Source: CAZITB01 sp964542055
GTDB lineage: Bacteria; Planctomycetota; Phycisphaerae; Sedimentisphaerales; CAMDDF01
NCBI GenBank assembly: GCA_964542055.1
Contig: CAZITB010000089.1
Coordinates: 1-12,464 of the forward strand
Length of the DNA stretch: 12,464 nt
Direction of reading: 5' to 3'
Numbering within the stretch: position 1 is the stretch's first letter; the number at the start of each line of letters is the position of its first letter. The notes below the pieces were generated by a model. It had not been told where the DNA came from. It did no database searches and was given only the letters and a program-made list of their open reading frames with translations. Both the position numbers and the translations under genes were made by a program. Shown one piece after another: positions 1 to 7,560 of the stretch.

Positions 1-1
1 A

Positions 2-58
2 GTTTCCCAGGCTTCTGAAATCGGTATAGGTGATGAATTGTCCGATAAAACAGAATAG
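2..58 (+). CDS. C-terminal end of an upstream gene (partial)
   Basis: One forward frame is open from the left edge to a TAG at 56-58 and encodes 18 residues (VSQASEIGIGDELSDKTE). The acidic, polar tail and its position upstream of a pilus operon fit the end of a real gene, possibly another pilus or secretion component. The piece is too short to identify and the frame could be open by chance. It would be settled by extending the window to the left. Confidence 0.4.
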   Translation, partial: VSQASEIGIGDELSDKTE

Positions 59-186
59 TTTTTTAAAAATTATAGAAGTGGAAAAAATTCTGTACAAAAA
101 ATCAATTTAAAGACGATAATAAGTTATTGTTCACTTAAATATATAGAAACCAAGGTTTTTTGAGAAGGGGGAATGGAGGCTAGAAA

Positions 187-1302
187 ATGAATATAAAAGA
201 AATTTTAGCAAAAAGTATTGAAGCGGGTTCATCTGACTTACACATTAATGTTGGTATGCACCCTGTACTTAGAATAAATACCGAACTGATTCATCTCGAT
301 GAATATGAAGTTATCTCTGATGAAATGGCCAGGAAGATGGTTCTGGAAATGGTAGGCGAAAAGAAATACGCCAAGTTCGAGGAGACGATGGACCTTGACT
401 TTTCAACAACTATCAATGACGGCAGCAGGTTTCGTGTTAATGCCCATGTCCAAAGGGGTACCGTTGCGATATCTTTTAGAGCGATATCATCGGAAATTCC
501 TGCGCTGGAGGATTTGCATCTGCCCGGAATTATCAAAGAATTGACAGATCTTCCCCGAGGTCTTGTGTTGGTAACTGGTCATACAGGTGCGGGAAAAAGT
601 ACGTCTCTGGCATCTATGATAGATGTTATTAACAGCAAGTACAGCAGGCGTATAATTACTCTTGAGGATCCTGTTGAATACGCTATGACCAATAAGTTAT
701 CTATGATAGAGCAGCGTGAAATTGGTCAGGATTGTCCCAGGTTTTCATCGGGATTGAAACATGTTCTCAGGCAGGACCCTGATGTGATCTTAGTTGGTGA
801 AATGCGTGATCTTGAGACTACGAGTTCGACAATCACAGCAGCAGAAACCGGCCACCTTGTTTTTTCGACTCTGCATACTGTTAATGCTTCGCAGACGGTT
901 GAACGTGTTATTGATATTTATCCTTCTGGTCAGCAAAACCAGATAAGAGCAATGCTTTCAAATACTTTGCAGGCGGTTGTTTCACAGACACTTTTTAAAA
1001 GGATAGATCAGCCCGGTATGGTGCCCTGTGTAGAAATTCTGCTTTGTACTTCGGCGGTTAGAAACTGCATTCGTGAAAACAGAATTTATGAGATACCTAA
1101 TATAATCGAGACAAGCCGCAGGATCGGTATGCAGACAATGGATCATAGCATTGGAGATATGTATAAGCGGGGTTTTATAGATAAGGAAGAAGCGATAATG
1201 CGCTCTTCGAATCCTGGTAAAATGAGCAAAACGCTTGACCAGATCGACGGTGAGCAGCAGTCGCAATTTTCGGGGAAGAAGTCTAAAGTTGCACTTAGAT
1301 GA
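187..1302 (+). CDS. pilT: PilT-family type IV pilus retraction ATPase
   Basis: A 371-residue hexameric secretion ATPase of the PilT/PilU family, which in characterised systems powers pilus retraction from the cytoplasmic face of the inner membrane. The N-terminal domain has the family pattern SSDLHINVG (15-23). The RecA-like domain has Walker A GHTGAGKST (131-139), the Asp box ITLEDPVEY (157-165), Walker B DPDVILVGEMRD (197-208) and the His box AAETGHLVFSTLHT (218-231). AVRNCIRE (290-297) matches the AIRNLIRE element that marks PilT rather than PilB/GspE, and there is no PilB-type N-terminal extension or tetracysteine zinc site. Length is normal for PilT (about 340-380). The start is supported by GGAGG at 175-179, seven bases before the ATG. 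It lies directly upstream of pilC, the usual partner. It could act as PilU or as a retraction ATPase for a secretion pseudopilus. Confidence 0.93.
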   Translation: MNIKEILAKSIEAGSSDLHINVGMHPVLRINTELIHLDEYEVISDEMARKMVLEMVGEKKYAKFEETMDLDFSTTINDGSRFRVNAHVQRGTVAISFRAISSEIPALEDLHLPGIIKELTDLPRGLVLVTGHTGAGKSTSLASMIDVINSKYSRRIITLEDPVEYAMTNKLSMIEQREIGQDCPRFSSGLKHVLRQDPDVILVGEMRDLETTSSTITAAETGHLVFSTLHTVNASQTVERVIDIYPSGQQNQIRAMLSNTLQAVVSQTLFKRIDQPGMVPCVEILLCTSAVRNCIRENRIYEIPNIIETSRRIGMQTMDHSIGDMYKRGFIDKEEAIMRSSNPGKMSKTLDQIDGEQQSQFSGKKSKVALR

Positions 1303-1321
1303 CAGGTCAGCGTCTGATCTG
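1303..1321 (+). other. Hairpin between pilT and pilC
   Basis: Directly after the pilT stop codon, CAGGTCA (1303-1309) can pair over seven positions, one of them G-T, with TGATCTG (1315-1321) across a five-base loop. No T-run follows at once: the next bases are AATAAG, and the nearest T-run is about 17 bases further on. It is therefore not a canonical intrinsic terminator. It could set pilT and pilC transcript ratios by attenuation or RNA processing; that role is inferred. Confidence 0.35.
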
Positions 1322-1358
1322 AATAAGTAAATATTATATTTTTTAGAAAGCGATTAGT

Positions 1359-2507
1359 ATGGCTTTTCTGGAAACAGCAATTAAAGGTGAGCAGCGTAAA
1401 AATATCAGTTCTGCTCATACCAGCAGTGATGATCTAATGAAAAAATTGACCGAGTTCAGGGTTGAATTTGGGCCTTCTTCAAAAGATATACTGAATTTTA
1501 CGACCCAGCTTTCGGTTATGGTACGTGCGGGCATTTCTCTTCCTGAGGATTTGGATTCGATCGCAAGCCAGGTTGTCAATACGAAATTTAAAGCAGTTAT
1601 TATTGACTTGAAAGAAGACATTGAAGCTGGTCAGAGTTTTTCGCAGGCTTTGCAAGCCCATTCCAATGTTTTCAGCAGTCTTTATATCAATATGATAGCT
1701 GCGGCAGAAGTTTCCGGTTCTTTGGGTTCGATGCTTGACAGGCTGTCTGAATATCTCGACCAGGAGGCGGAGACGCGTTCACAGGTGAAGGCTGCGATGG
1801 TCTATCCTATCATCATTGCAACAATGGCAATTGGATCAACGATTTTCCTTTTAACTTTTGTGCTGCCTAAATTCATAGCAATCTTTGCGGGCAAAGAGCA
1901 CCTTTTGCCTACTCCTACTAAAATCATTTTAGGGATGAGCAACTTTATCAGAGGGTACTGGTACTATCTTATACCCGCCGTATGTGCGGGCGTTTGGGGT
2001 CTGTGGTTTTATATCAATACGAAACAGGGCAGAGAAGTATGGGATATGGTCAAGTTGAAAATGCCCCTGATGCGTAAACTTTGTTCGAGCTTGTATATTA
2101 CTCGGAGTTTACATACTATGGGTGTGCTTTTTAATGCAGGTGTTCCTATACTTGATATTTTAACTATTACATCACAGATCGCGGGCAATGTTCATTTCAA
2201 AAAGCTCTGGCAGAAAGTCCATGATAATGTCAGGGAGGGCAAAAAGATAGCCGATACACTTAGCGATTGTAAATTGATTCCCGGCGGAGTTGCGCAGATG
2301 TTGCGCAGCGGTGAGGAATCCGGAACGATGGGTGAAGTTTTGGAAGATGTAAGTAATTATTATTCGAGGGAACTGCAAACAACCATCAAGATGGTAACCT
2401 CGATGATCGAACCTATTATGATAGTTGTTATGGGTTTGATTGTCGGTTTTATTGCGATGAGTGTTATTCTTCCTATTTTCAAAATGTCTTCAATCGTCAC
2501 AAGCTAG
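1359..2507 (+). CDS. pilC: PilC/GspF-family inner-membrane platform protein
   Basis: A 382-residue integral membrane protein of the PilC/GspF family, which couples the cytoplasmic ATPases to pilus or pseudopilus assembly. It has the expected two-repeat architecture: a first GspF domain at about 46-170 (FTTQLSVMVRAGISLPEDL near 47-65, AAAEVSGSLGSMLDRLSEYL near 114-133) and a second from about 245 (SLHTMGVLFNAGVPILDIL, then the matching GEESGTMGEVLEDVSNYYS). Membrane segments are at about 147-170, 203-219 and close to the C-terminus (VTSMIEPIMIVVMGLIVGFI). Length is close to the family norm of about 400, with a short N-terminus. The ATG at 1359 has only a weak GAAAG at 1346-1350. The gene follows pilT by 56 bases and precedes two pilin-like genes, so a pilT-pilC-pilin operon is likely. 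GspF of a type II secretion system is an alternative name. Confidence 0.92.
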   Translation: MAFLETAIKGEQRKNISSAHTSSDDLMKKLTEFRVEFGPSSKDILNFTTQLSVMVRAGISLPEDLDSIASQVVNTKFKAVIIDLKEDIEAGQSFSQALQAHSNVFSSLYINMIAAAEVSGSLGSMLDRLSEYLDQEAETRSQVKAAMVYPIIIATMAIGSTIFLLTFVLPKFIAIFAGKEHLLPTPTKIILGMSNFIRGYWYYLIPAVCAGVWGLWFYINTKQGREVWDMVKLKMPLMRKLCSSLYITRSLHTMGVLFNAGVPILDILTITSQIAGNVHFKKLWQKVHDNVREGKKIADTLSDCKLIPGGVAQMLRSGEESGTMGEVLEDVSNYYSRELQTTIKMVTSMIEPIMIVVMGLIVGFIAMSVILPIFKMSSIVTS

Positions 2508-2520
2508 TAATGAGTGTACT

Positions 2521-2952
2521 ATGCATATTAAAAGAAATAAAAACAAAGGATTTACGCTAATCGAGATAATGATAGCTGTTATCCTTATAGGAATCGCAAT
2601 TGCTGCTATTGTTGGAGCGAATAGTTCACTGACTAAGTTAAACGGGGCAGCGGTCGAATTAAGCACTGCGGAATTTTTGATAGAACAGATCAGGGAGCGG
2701 ACTGCACAGCTAGATTTTGTTTCACTTAAAAGTCTGGACGAGGTAACTTATTCGCCTGCTATAGATTCACAGGGTTCGGTTTTAACTGATTTTTCCGAGT
2801 ATAGTCAGAAGTTATCAGCAGAATATTTGAATGAGGCTGATTTAACAATGGTTTCTGGTTCGACGACGAACTACATAAAGATTTCAGTTGATGTAATCAA
2901 GAATCAGCGGACAGTTTCATCAGGCAGCTGGATAAGGGCTAACTATAAATAG
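2521..2952 (+). CDS. Prepilin-like protein, GspI/PilV type
   Basis: A 143-residue protein with a type III (prepilin) signal. A short basic leader is followed by KG|FTLIEIMIAVILIGIA, with Gly10 at -1, Phe11 at +1 and the conserved Glu at +5, then a single hydrophobic helix to about residue 31. The segment STAEFLIEQIRERTAQLD resembles the early helix of GspI/PilV minor pilins, and the short length also fits GspI. Cleavage by a prepilin peptidase encoded elsewhere is expected. The ATG at 2521 puts the cleavage site at residue 10. An in-frame upstream start at 2461 lies inside pilC and would give an implausible leader, so I rejected it. The gene starts 13 bases after pilC. The exact minor-pilin class is inferred from the N-terminus and size only. 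Confidence 0.85.
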   Translation: MHIKRNKNKGFTLIEIMIAVILIGIAIAAIVGANSSLTKLNGAAVELSTAEFLIEQIRERTAQLDFVSLKSLDEVTYSPAIDSQGSVLTDFSEYSQKLSAEYLNEADLTMVSGSTTNYIKISVDVIKNQRTVSSGSWIRANYK

Positions 2953-2961
2953 GACAATAGC

Positions 2962-3462
2962 ATGAAAAAAAGTAAGTCTATAAAAGCGTTTACGATGATA
3001 GAACTTCTGATTGCTATTGTATGTGCGGCAATGCTGATGACGGCGGTTGCGGTTGCGTTCGATGCATCGGTGAAGAATTTTTCGGAAAATGAGAAAATTT
3101 ATCAGAGTACAAATACTGCTCGTCAGGCATTGCAGAGACTGACAGCGACGATTCGTACAGCGAATGCAATTAAGCTGCCTGGCGAGGAGGCTTCTAATTT
3201 ATGTTCGATGATCACAAGTGACGGAGGGGATATAACTTACGATTACCGAAGCGGGGATAAAGCTTTATATTTGGTCAATAATATAACCGGAAATACCTAT
3301 TTGCTTTGTGATAATGTTACCTTGATGACGTTTACTAAAACTACTGATGTAGTTAATTCGATAACCGTTGTCAAAGATATTCGGATAGTAATGGAAGTTA
3401 CTGTGGGGGGGCAGCCCAAAACTTTTAAAGCGGCAGCGGTGGTAAGACGCAATCTGGAATAA
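2962..3462 (+). CDS. Prepilin-like protein, GspJ/PilW type
   Basis: A 166-residue protein beginning with a lysine-rich leader and then KAFTMIELLIAIVCAAMLMT, a prepilin-type membrane helix with Glu at +5. The residue before the predicted cut is Ala9 rather than the usual Gly, which is unusual but tolerated in some pilin-like proteins. The region ARQALQRLTATIRTA (about 49-63) is typical of the second helical part of GspJ/PilW proteins, and the C-terminal half looks beta-rich (VKDIRIVMEVTVGGQPKTFK). The start is supported by AGGA at 2951-2954, seven bases upstream and overlapping the stop of the preceding gene, so the two are probably translated from one message. GspJ/PilW is the best guess, and it is shorter than most GspJ. 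It is the last gene of the pilus block in this window. Confidence 0.82.
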   Translation: MKKSKSIKAFTMIELLIAIVCAAMLMTAVAVAFDASVKNFSENEKIYQSTNTARQALQRLTATIRTANAIKLPGEEASNLCSMITSDGGDITYDYRSGDKALYLVNNITGNTYLLCDNVTLMTFTKTTDVVNSITVVKDIRIVMEVTVGGQPKTFKAAAVVRRNLE

Positions 3463-3654
3463 AAAACGCAAGCCATTATTTAGCAGATACTTACGAAAGA
3501 AAAAGTAAGCAAATTTCTATTTACAGGGGTAGTTTCATCATTTCTCTTGACTATGCGGCTAAAACATAGTAAAAAGCCGTCAATCGGTTAGATTTCAATT
3601 AGTTTTACATTAAAAAAAGGTTAGGATTACCTTTTATTCAGTCAAGGGAATAAT
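3463..3654. other. Intergenic region between pilus block and phosphate transporter
   Basis: These 192 AT-rich bases separate two functional blocks and hold no convincing gene. They contain a candidate promoter (3547-3575), an inverted repeat overlapping that promoter (GCGGCT 3555-3560 with AGCCGT 3575-3580, one G-T pair, 14-base loop), and a perfect 7-bp inverted repeat (AAAAGGT 3615-3621 with ACCTTTT 3629-3635, 7-base loop) just before the ribosome-binding site of the next gene. I see no clear Pho box and no strong intrinsic terminator for the pilus operon. Confidence 0.6.
3547..3575 (+). promoter_or_regulatory. Candidate sigma-70 promoter for the Na/Pi cotransporter gene
   Basis: TTGACT (3547-3552, 5 of 6 matches to the -35 consensus) is followed after exactly 17 bases by TAAAAA (3570-3575, 4 of 6 matches to -10). 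It lies about 80 bases upstream of the ATG at 3655 and overlaps an inverted repeat, which could be an operator. In AT-rich sequence such matches also arise by chance. Confidence 0.38.
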
Positions 3655-5463
3655 ATGAAAGAAGTTATTTTTCAGGTGATAGGGGGCCTTGGTTTATTTT
3701 TATTCGGCATGGGTTTGATGTCTGATGGCCTGAAGAAAGTAGCGGGCAGTAAACTCAGGAGGATGCTGGAAACAATAACCAAACACCGGGTTATAGCTGT
3801 TTTAGTAGGGGCGATGGTAACTTGTTTTGTTCAATCAAGCTCGGCGACTACTGTTATGACCGTGGGTTTTGTCAATGCAGGACTTTTGACTTTAAAGCAG
3901 GCTTTGTGTGTGATTTTAGGTGCTAACGTTGGTACGACTTTAACGGCATGGCTTGTTTCACTTTTGGGAATAGGGGGCTTGAAGATAACGGCTTATGCAT
4001 TGCCGGCAGTTGGAGTGGGTTTTTTGCTTGGGGTTGTTGGGAAAAATCAGAAGTGGAAGAGCATCGGAGCTATCATGCTTGGGTTCGGATTGCTTTTTAT
4101 CGGTATAGATTTTATGAAAGATGCGTTTGGTCCGTTGAAAGAGAGTCCGCAGGTAATGGATTTTATGCTGCATATCTCAGAGATGCCGATGATGCCGTTA
4201 ATTGCTGTTTTGGCTGGGACAATAATGACGGTTTTTTTGCAGAGCAGCTCGGCATCTATCGCGATGGTTCAGCTTATGGCTTTTGAGGGGTTGTTTGGGA
4301 CTGAATGGTCAACGGTGCTGGCGGTTACGATACCGTTTATTCTGGGCGATAATATTGGTACAACGATAACGGCGCAGCTGTCGGCTCTTAGGACCAGCAG
4401 AAACGCCAAAAGGGTTGCATGGGGCCATACGGTATTCAATGCTCTTGGGGTTTGTTATATACTGCCTATAGTTTGGTTTGGTCTTTATAGCGATGCAATT
4501 ATCTGGGCGGCGGATCATGTAGGCGAAAGCGTTGTAAGAACGTACAGTTATCTGGCAGGCACTGAATTCAAGGAAGGAATGACAGTTCTTTCGAGATCGT
4601 CTATAATGGTTTATATAGCGATAGCACACACTTTGTTTAACGTGGTCAATGTGCTTGTCTTTATACCGCTGATAGGCTTGCTGGAAAAGGTTGTTTTGAG
4701 AATACTTCCTGTGCGTGAAGAAGAAGCGGCCATAAAACCGGTTGTTTTGGAAGAGCATTTGCTGTCCACACCTGAGTTAGCGCTGGAACAGTCCAAAAGA
4801 GCAATGGTTAAAATGTCGCATAGATGTCATAAGGCTTTTCACCAATCATTGGATGGGCTGCTTAATAATGAGCAGAAGTCTATTGGCAAGGCATTGAAAA
4901 ATGAGGATCTGATTGACGATTACCAGGAAAAGATTACTACTTATCTTGTAGAACTTTCACAGAGGCAGCTTTCTGAACTGGTAAGTAAGGAATTGCCGGT
5001 ATTACTTCATACGGTCAATGACCTGGAAAGAGTTGGCGACCATGCCAAAAATATAGCTGAGCTTGCGATGAGAAAGACAGAACACAAGATGGTGTTCAGC
5101 GATATGGCGGTTTCTGATATTAAGAAGATGGCCGAGCAGATCGAGGAAATGTTCGATTGTTTGATAAGGGGGTTAGGTGAGGAAAATCTTGATGATGCCG
5201 GTAATATCGTAAGGCCTGCTCTTGAAAACGAGAAAAATCTGAATAGAATGCAGCTAGAATTTAGAAGGAATCATGTCGAAAGGATGGGTGAGGGCGACTG
5301 CGGAGCGCAGACGGGGATTCTGTTTATTGATACAATAGATAATATCGAGAAGATAGGCGACCATTTAACCAACATTGTGCAAAGTGTTATTGGGGGTTTG
5401 TACTGGGACGGTGTAGAACCTGTTAAGGATACTAAAGAGGGCATGAAGGTTTTGAGAAAATAG
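3655..5463 (+). CDS. Na+/phosphate cotransporter with C-terminal PhoU-like domain
   Basis: A 602-residue NptA/YjbB-type Na/Pi symporter that would bring inorganic phosphate across the cytoplasmic membrane with sodium. It contains the two inverted Na_Pi_cotrans repeats that define the family: repeat 1 with VQSSSATTVM (59-68) and GANVGTTLTA (89-98), repeat 2 with LQSSSASIAM (195-204) and GDNIGTTITA (231-240). The QSSS motifs form the substrate and ion site in the family. Several further hydrophobic segments run to about residue 345. The cytoplasmic C-terminal part (about 370-600) is PhoU-like and shows two copies of its metal-binding helix pattern, DLERVGDHAKNI and DNIEKIGDHLTNI. This fusion is normal in bacterial members of about 550-600 residues. 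AAGGGAA at 3644-3650 supports the start. The next gene begins only about 40 bases downstream, so cotranscription with nfeD is possible. Confidence 0.93.
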   Translation: MKEVIFQVIGGLGLFLFGMGLMSDGLKKVAGSKLRRMLETITKHRVIAVLVGAMVTCFVQSSSATTVMTVGFVNAGLLTLKQALCVILGANVGTTLTAWLVSLLGIGGLKITAYALPAVGVGFLLGVVGKNQKWKSIGAIMLGFGLLFIGIDFMKDAFGPLKESPQVMDFMLHISEMPMMPLIAVLAGTIMTVFLQSSSASIAMVQLMAFEGLFGTEWSTVLAVTIPFILGDNIGTTITAQLSALRTSRNAKRVAWGHTVFNALGVCYILPIVWFGLYSDAIIWAADHVGESVVRTYSYLAGTEFKEGMTVLSRSSIMVYIAIAHTLFNVVNVLVFIPLIGLLEKVVLRILPVREEEAAIKPVVLEEHLLSTPELALEQSKRAMVKMSHRCHKAFHQSLDGLLNNEQKSIGKALKNEDLIDDYQEKITTYLVELSQRQLSELVSKELPVLLHTVNDLERVGDHAKNIAELAMRKTEHKMVFSDMAVSDIKKMAEQIEEMFDCLIRGLGEENLDDAGNIVRPALENEKNLNRMQLEFRRNHVERMGEGDCGAQTGILFIDTIDNIEKIGDHLTNIVQSVIGGLYWDGVEPVKDTKEGMKVLRK

Positions 5464-5502
5464 TGCTTGTCAGGCGGGGTAAAATTGGTTACAATCCGGA
5501 GC

Positions 5503-7051
5503 ATGAAAAGCGCGTTTAGATTTATATGGATATTATCGCTTTTATTGGTATTTTGTGGTACGGTTTGGACCGTTGAGAATGGGGAAAAACCTGAGCAGGA
5601 TCGCAATGTAAAAGCGGCGATAATCGAATGTGAAGGTTTGATCGATGATGGTTTGTATCAGTCGATCAAGAGAAGGTCGGCGCTTGCGCTGGAGGATGGG
5701 GCTGATTACATAATTTTATCTATAGCTACATACGGTGGATTGGTTCAAAGCGCTGATGATATAAGCAAGTTTTTGATACTTGAATTAGCAGACGAGGCTC
5801 ATACGGTAGCGTATGTGAAAGAAGAAGCTATTTCGGCAGGGGCGATGATCAGTGTGTCATGCAATGATATCATCATGAGTAAAAACACCAATATTGGCGA
5901 CAGTGCCCCTATTGTGATGGGTCAGAAGCTTGAAGGGGTTGAGAGGGAAAAGACCGAGTCATTTATTCGCTCTATTTTCGCAAGGGCAGCACAGGCAAAT
6001 GATTATCCTCAAGCGCTTTTAGAGGCGATGGTTACATCTTCGATAGAAGTTTACAGGATTAAGAACCTTGAGACGGGCGAATATGAATTTTTTGAATCGG
6101 AATTTATGCCTGTTGACCCTAACATGTATGCTCTCGATGAAAGTCAGCTGATAGTTATAAAAGGTGAGATTTTGACGCTTACAGCTAAAGAGGCTTACGA
6201 GTATGGTATAGCCAGGGCAGTTGTGGAAGATGTTGAAGGGGCGCTTAGTTTTTTGGAACAGCGAGATAATGTGGAATTTGCAGCAAGTTTGCCTGTTTAT
6301 GAGACGTCGTGGTCGGAGGAGATGGTCAGATGGCTTAATTCTCCGGGAGTAACGGGGATACTTTTTATGGTCGGGCTTTTGGGGCTTTACATCGAATTTA
6401 ATACGCCGGGTATTGGTCTGCCAGGGCTAGCTGCGGTGATTTGTTTTGTGATCCTTTTCGGCAGCAAGTTTCTGGTCGATCTTGCAAACTGGGTGGAAAT
6501 TGCGGTGTTTATACTCGGCATCGTGTTGCTTGCTATAGAGATATTTGTAATACCCGGTTTCGGGATAGCAGGTGCGGTAGGAACCGCATGTTTGCTGGCA
6601 GGGCTGGTTGGCATTCTTGTAAAAAACAGTCCCGATGAACTTCCGATACCGAAAGACGCAGTTGACTGGTATTATCTTCGTACAGGAGCTTTGGGGCTTT
6701 CATTCGGTTTTATCGGTTTTATTGTTTTGGCATGGATAGTGTCGAGGTTTTTGCCCAGGATGGGATTTTTCAGCCCGCTGGTCTTGAATCCTTATAAAGG
6801 AGATGATACAGAATATCATGAAGCTGTTGTTAGTTCGCNNNNNNNNNNCATACAGGCCTAAAATCACAGTCGGCGATACTGGTCAAGTAGTTAAAAAGTT
6901 AAGGCCGGCAGGTGAGGTTCGTTTCGGCGATGCGATAGTTGACGTTGTCTCTGACGGGGAATTCATAGATACCGGCATTCAAGTTAAAATAATTCAAATA
7001 TACGGCAATAGAGTAGTAGTAGCCAAAGTGAAAACAGAGGAGCAGGGATGA
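5503..7051 (+). CDS. nfeD: Long NfeD: membrane-bound ClpP-class serine protease (split by assembly gap)
   Basis: A long-form NfeD protein with its domains in the expected order. A signal segment (about 6-22) leads to an outward-facing ClpP-like serine protease domain (about 35-250) containing ISAGA with the likely nucleophile Ser111 and the family-like stretch NTNIGDSAPI (128-137). A cluster of membrane helices follows at about 283-373, with another at 393-414. After the gap comes a C-terminal OB-fold domain (LRPAGEVRFGDAIVDVVSDG, then GNRVVVAKV). Ten Ns at 6839-6848 interrupt the gene and the frame shifts by one across them, so the true missing length should be a multiple of three. The halves otherwise form one normal gene. 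I chose the ATG at 5503 because it opens the signal peptide; TTG at 5485, with GGGG five bases upstream, is a real alternative. The stop overlaps the start of the short nfeD. I could not place the catalytic lysine. Confidence 0.88.
6839..6848. other. Assembly gap (10 N) inside nfeD
   Basis: Ten consecutive Ns lie between the last membrane segment and the OB-fold of the long NfeD. The coding frame is 1 (5503-based) before the gap and 2 after it. Restoring one continuous frame needs 9, 12 or another multiple of three missing bases. Judged from the protein on each side, only a short linker seems to be absent. Confidence 0.95.
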
Positions 7052-7542
7052 TGATTGGATGGCTGATACTTGCGGTTATTTTGTTTATAATCTGCGGATG
7101 TTTGATCGTTGTGGAAATTCTTATTCCAAGTTTCGGCTTGATCTCGATAGCGTCGCTGACGTGCCTTGGAGGCGGGCTGTATATATTTCACAGTTACGGT
7201 ATGTCGATAGCAGGTGTAATAACGGCTGCGGTAGTAGTTCCGGTAACGCTTGTGATAGCGTATAGAATTTTTCCGAAATCGCGAACCGGCAAGGCGGTGA
7301 TGCTCGAAGCCCAAGTAAGAGAGCCCGGCCAGGGAGTTCCTGACTCGGATATATTGAAGGGATTAATCGGCAAAAAAGGCGTTACGATTTCTATCATGCG
7401 GCCGGTTGGTAAATGCGAAATCGAAGGCAAAAAGTATGAATGCGTTGCAGAGTCGGGATATGTTCCCAAAGGCACCGAAGTTGAAGTGATAGAGGTTGAT
7501 GGAAGCCAGGTTACAGTAAGAAATATAATGAAAAAGGATTAA
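7048..7542 (+). CDS. Short NfeD-family membrane protein with OB-fold
   Basis: A 164-residue protein with about three N-terminal hydrophobic segments (about 3-24, 27-47 and 54-72), a short polar linker, and a C-terminal beta-rich OB-fold (about 105-160) with the NfeD-like pattern GKKGVTISIMRPVGKCEIEG and GTEVEVIEVDGSQVTV. It lacks the protease domain, as short NfeD proteins do; these usually sit next to a flotillin gene and are thought to help assemble or regulate flotillin microdomains. Its ATG overlaps the TGA of the long nfeD (ATGATG at 7048-7053), with GAGGAG just upstream, so it is translationally coupled. Met1 and Met2 are both possible starts. floA follows by 18 bases. Identity as an NfeD-family protein is confident; the molecular role is inferred from family and neighbours. 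Confidence 0.87.
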   Translation: MMIGWLILAVILFIICGCLIVVEILIPSFGLISIASLTCLGGGLYIFHSYGMSIAGVITAAVVVPVTLVIAYRIFPKSRTGKAVMLEAQVREPGQGVPDSDILKGLIGKKGVTISIMRPVGKCEIEGKKYECVAESGYVPKGTEVEVIEVDGSQVTVRNIMKKD

Positions 7543-7560
7543 AATAGAAAGGGTGTTTCG

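Noticed and set aside
147..158. AAACC-AA-GGTTT hairpin before pilT as a terminator
   Set aside because: The loop is only two bases, leaving about four AT-rich pairs, too weak for a terminator despite the following Ts.
3615..3635. AAAAGGT/ACCTTTT repeat as the pilus-operon terminator
   Set aside because: The stem is AT-rich, no separate T-run follows, and it lies about 150 bases past the last pilin gene and close to the next start, so a leader hairpin fits better.
4309..4758. Long reverse-strand open frame opposite the Na/Pi cotransporter
   Set aside because: It is a low-complexity antisense frame rich in Arg, Tyr and Asn with no recognisable motif, lying wholly within a strongly supported gene.
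6803..7051. Separate small gene starting before the N gap
   Set aside because: Its first residues lie out of frame within nfeD, and the part after the gap is the NfeD OB-fold, so it is the end of the same gene.
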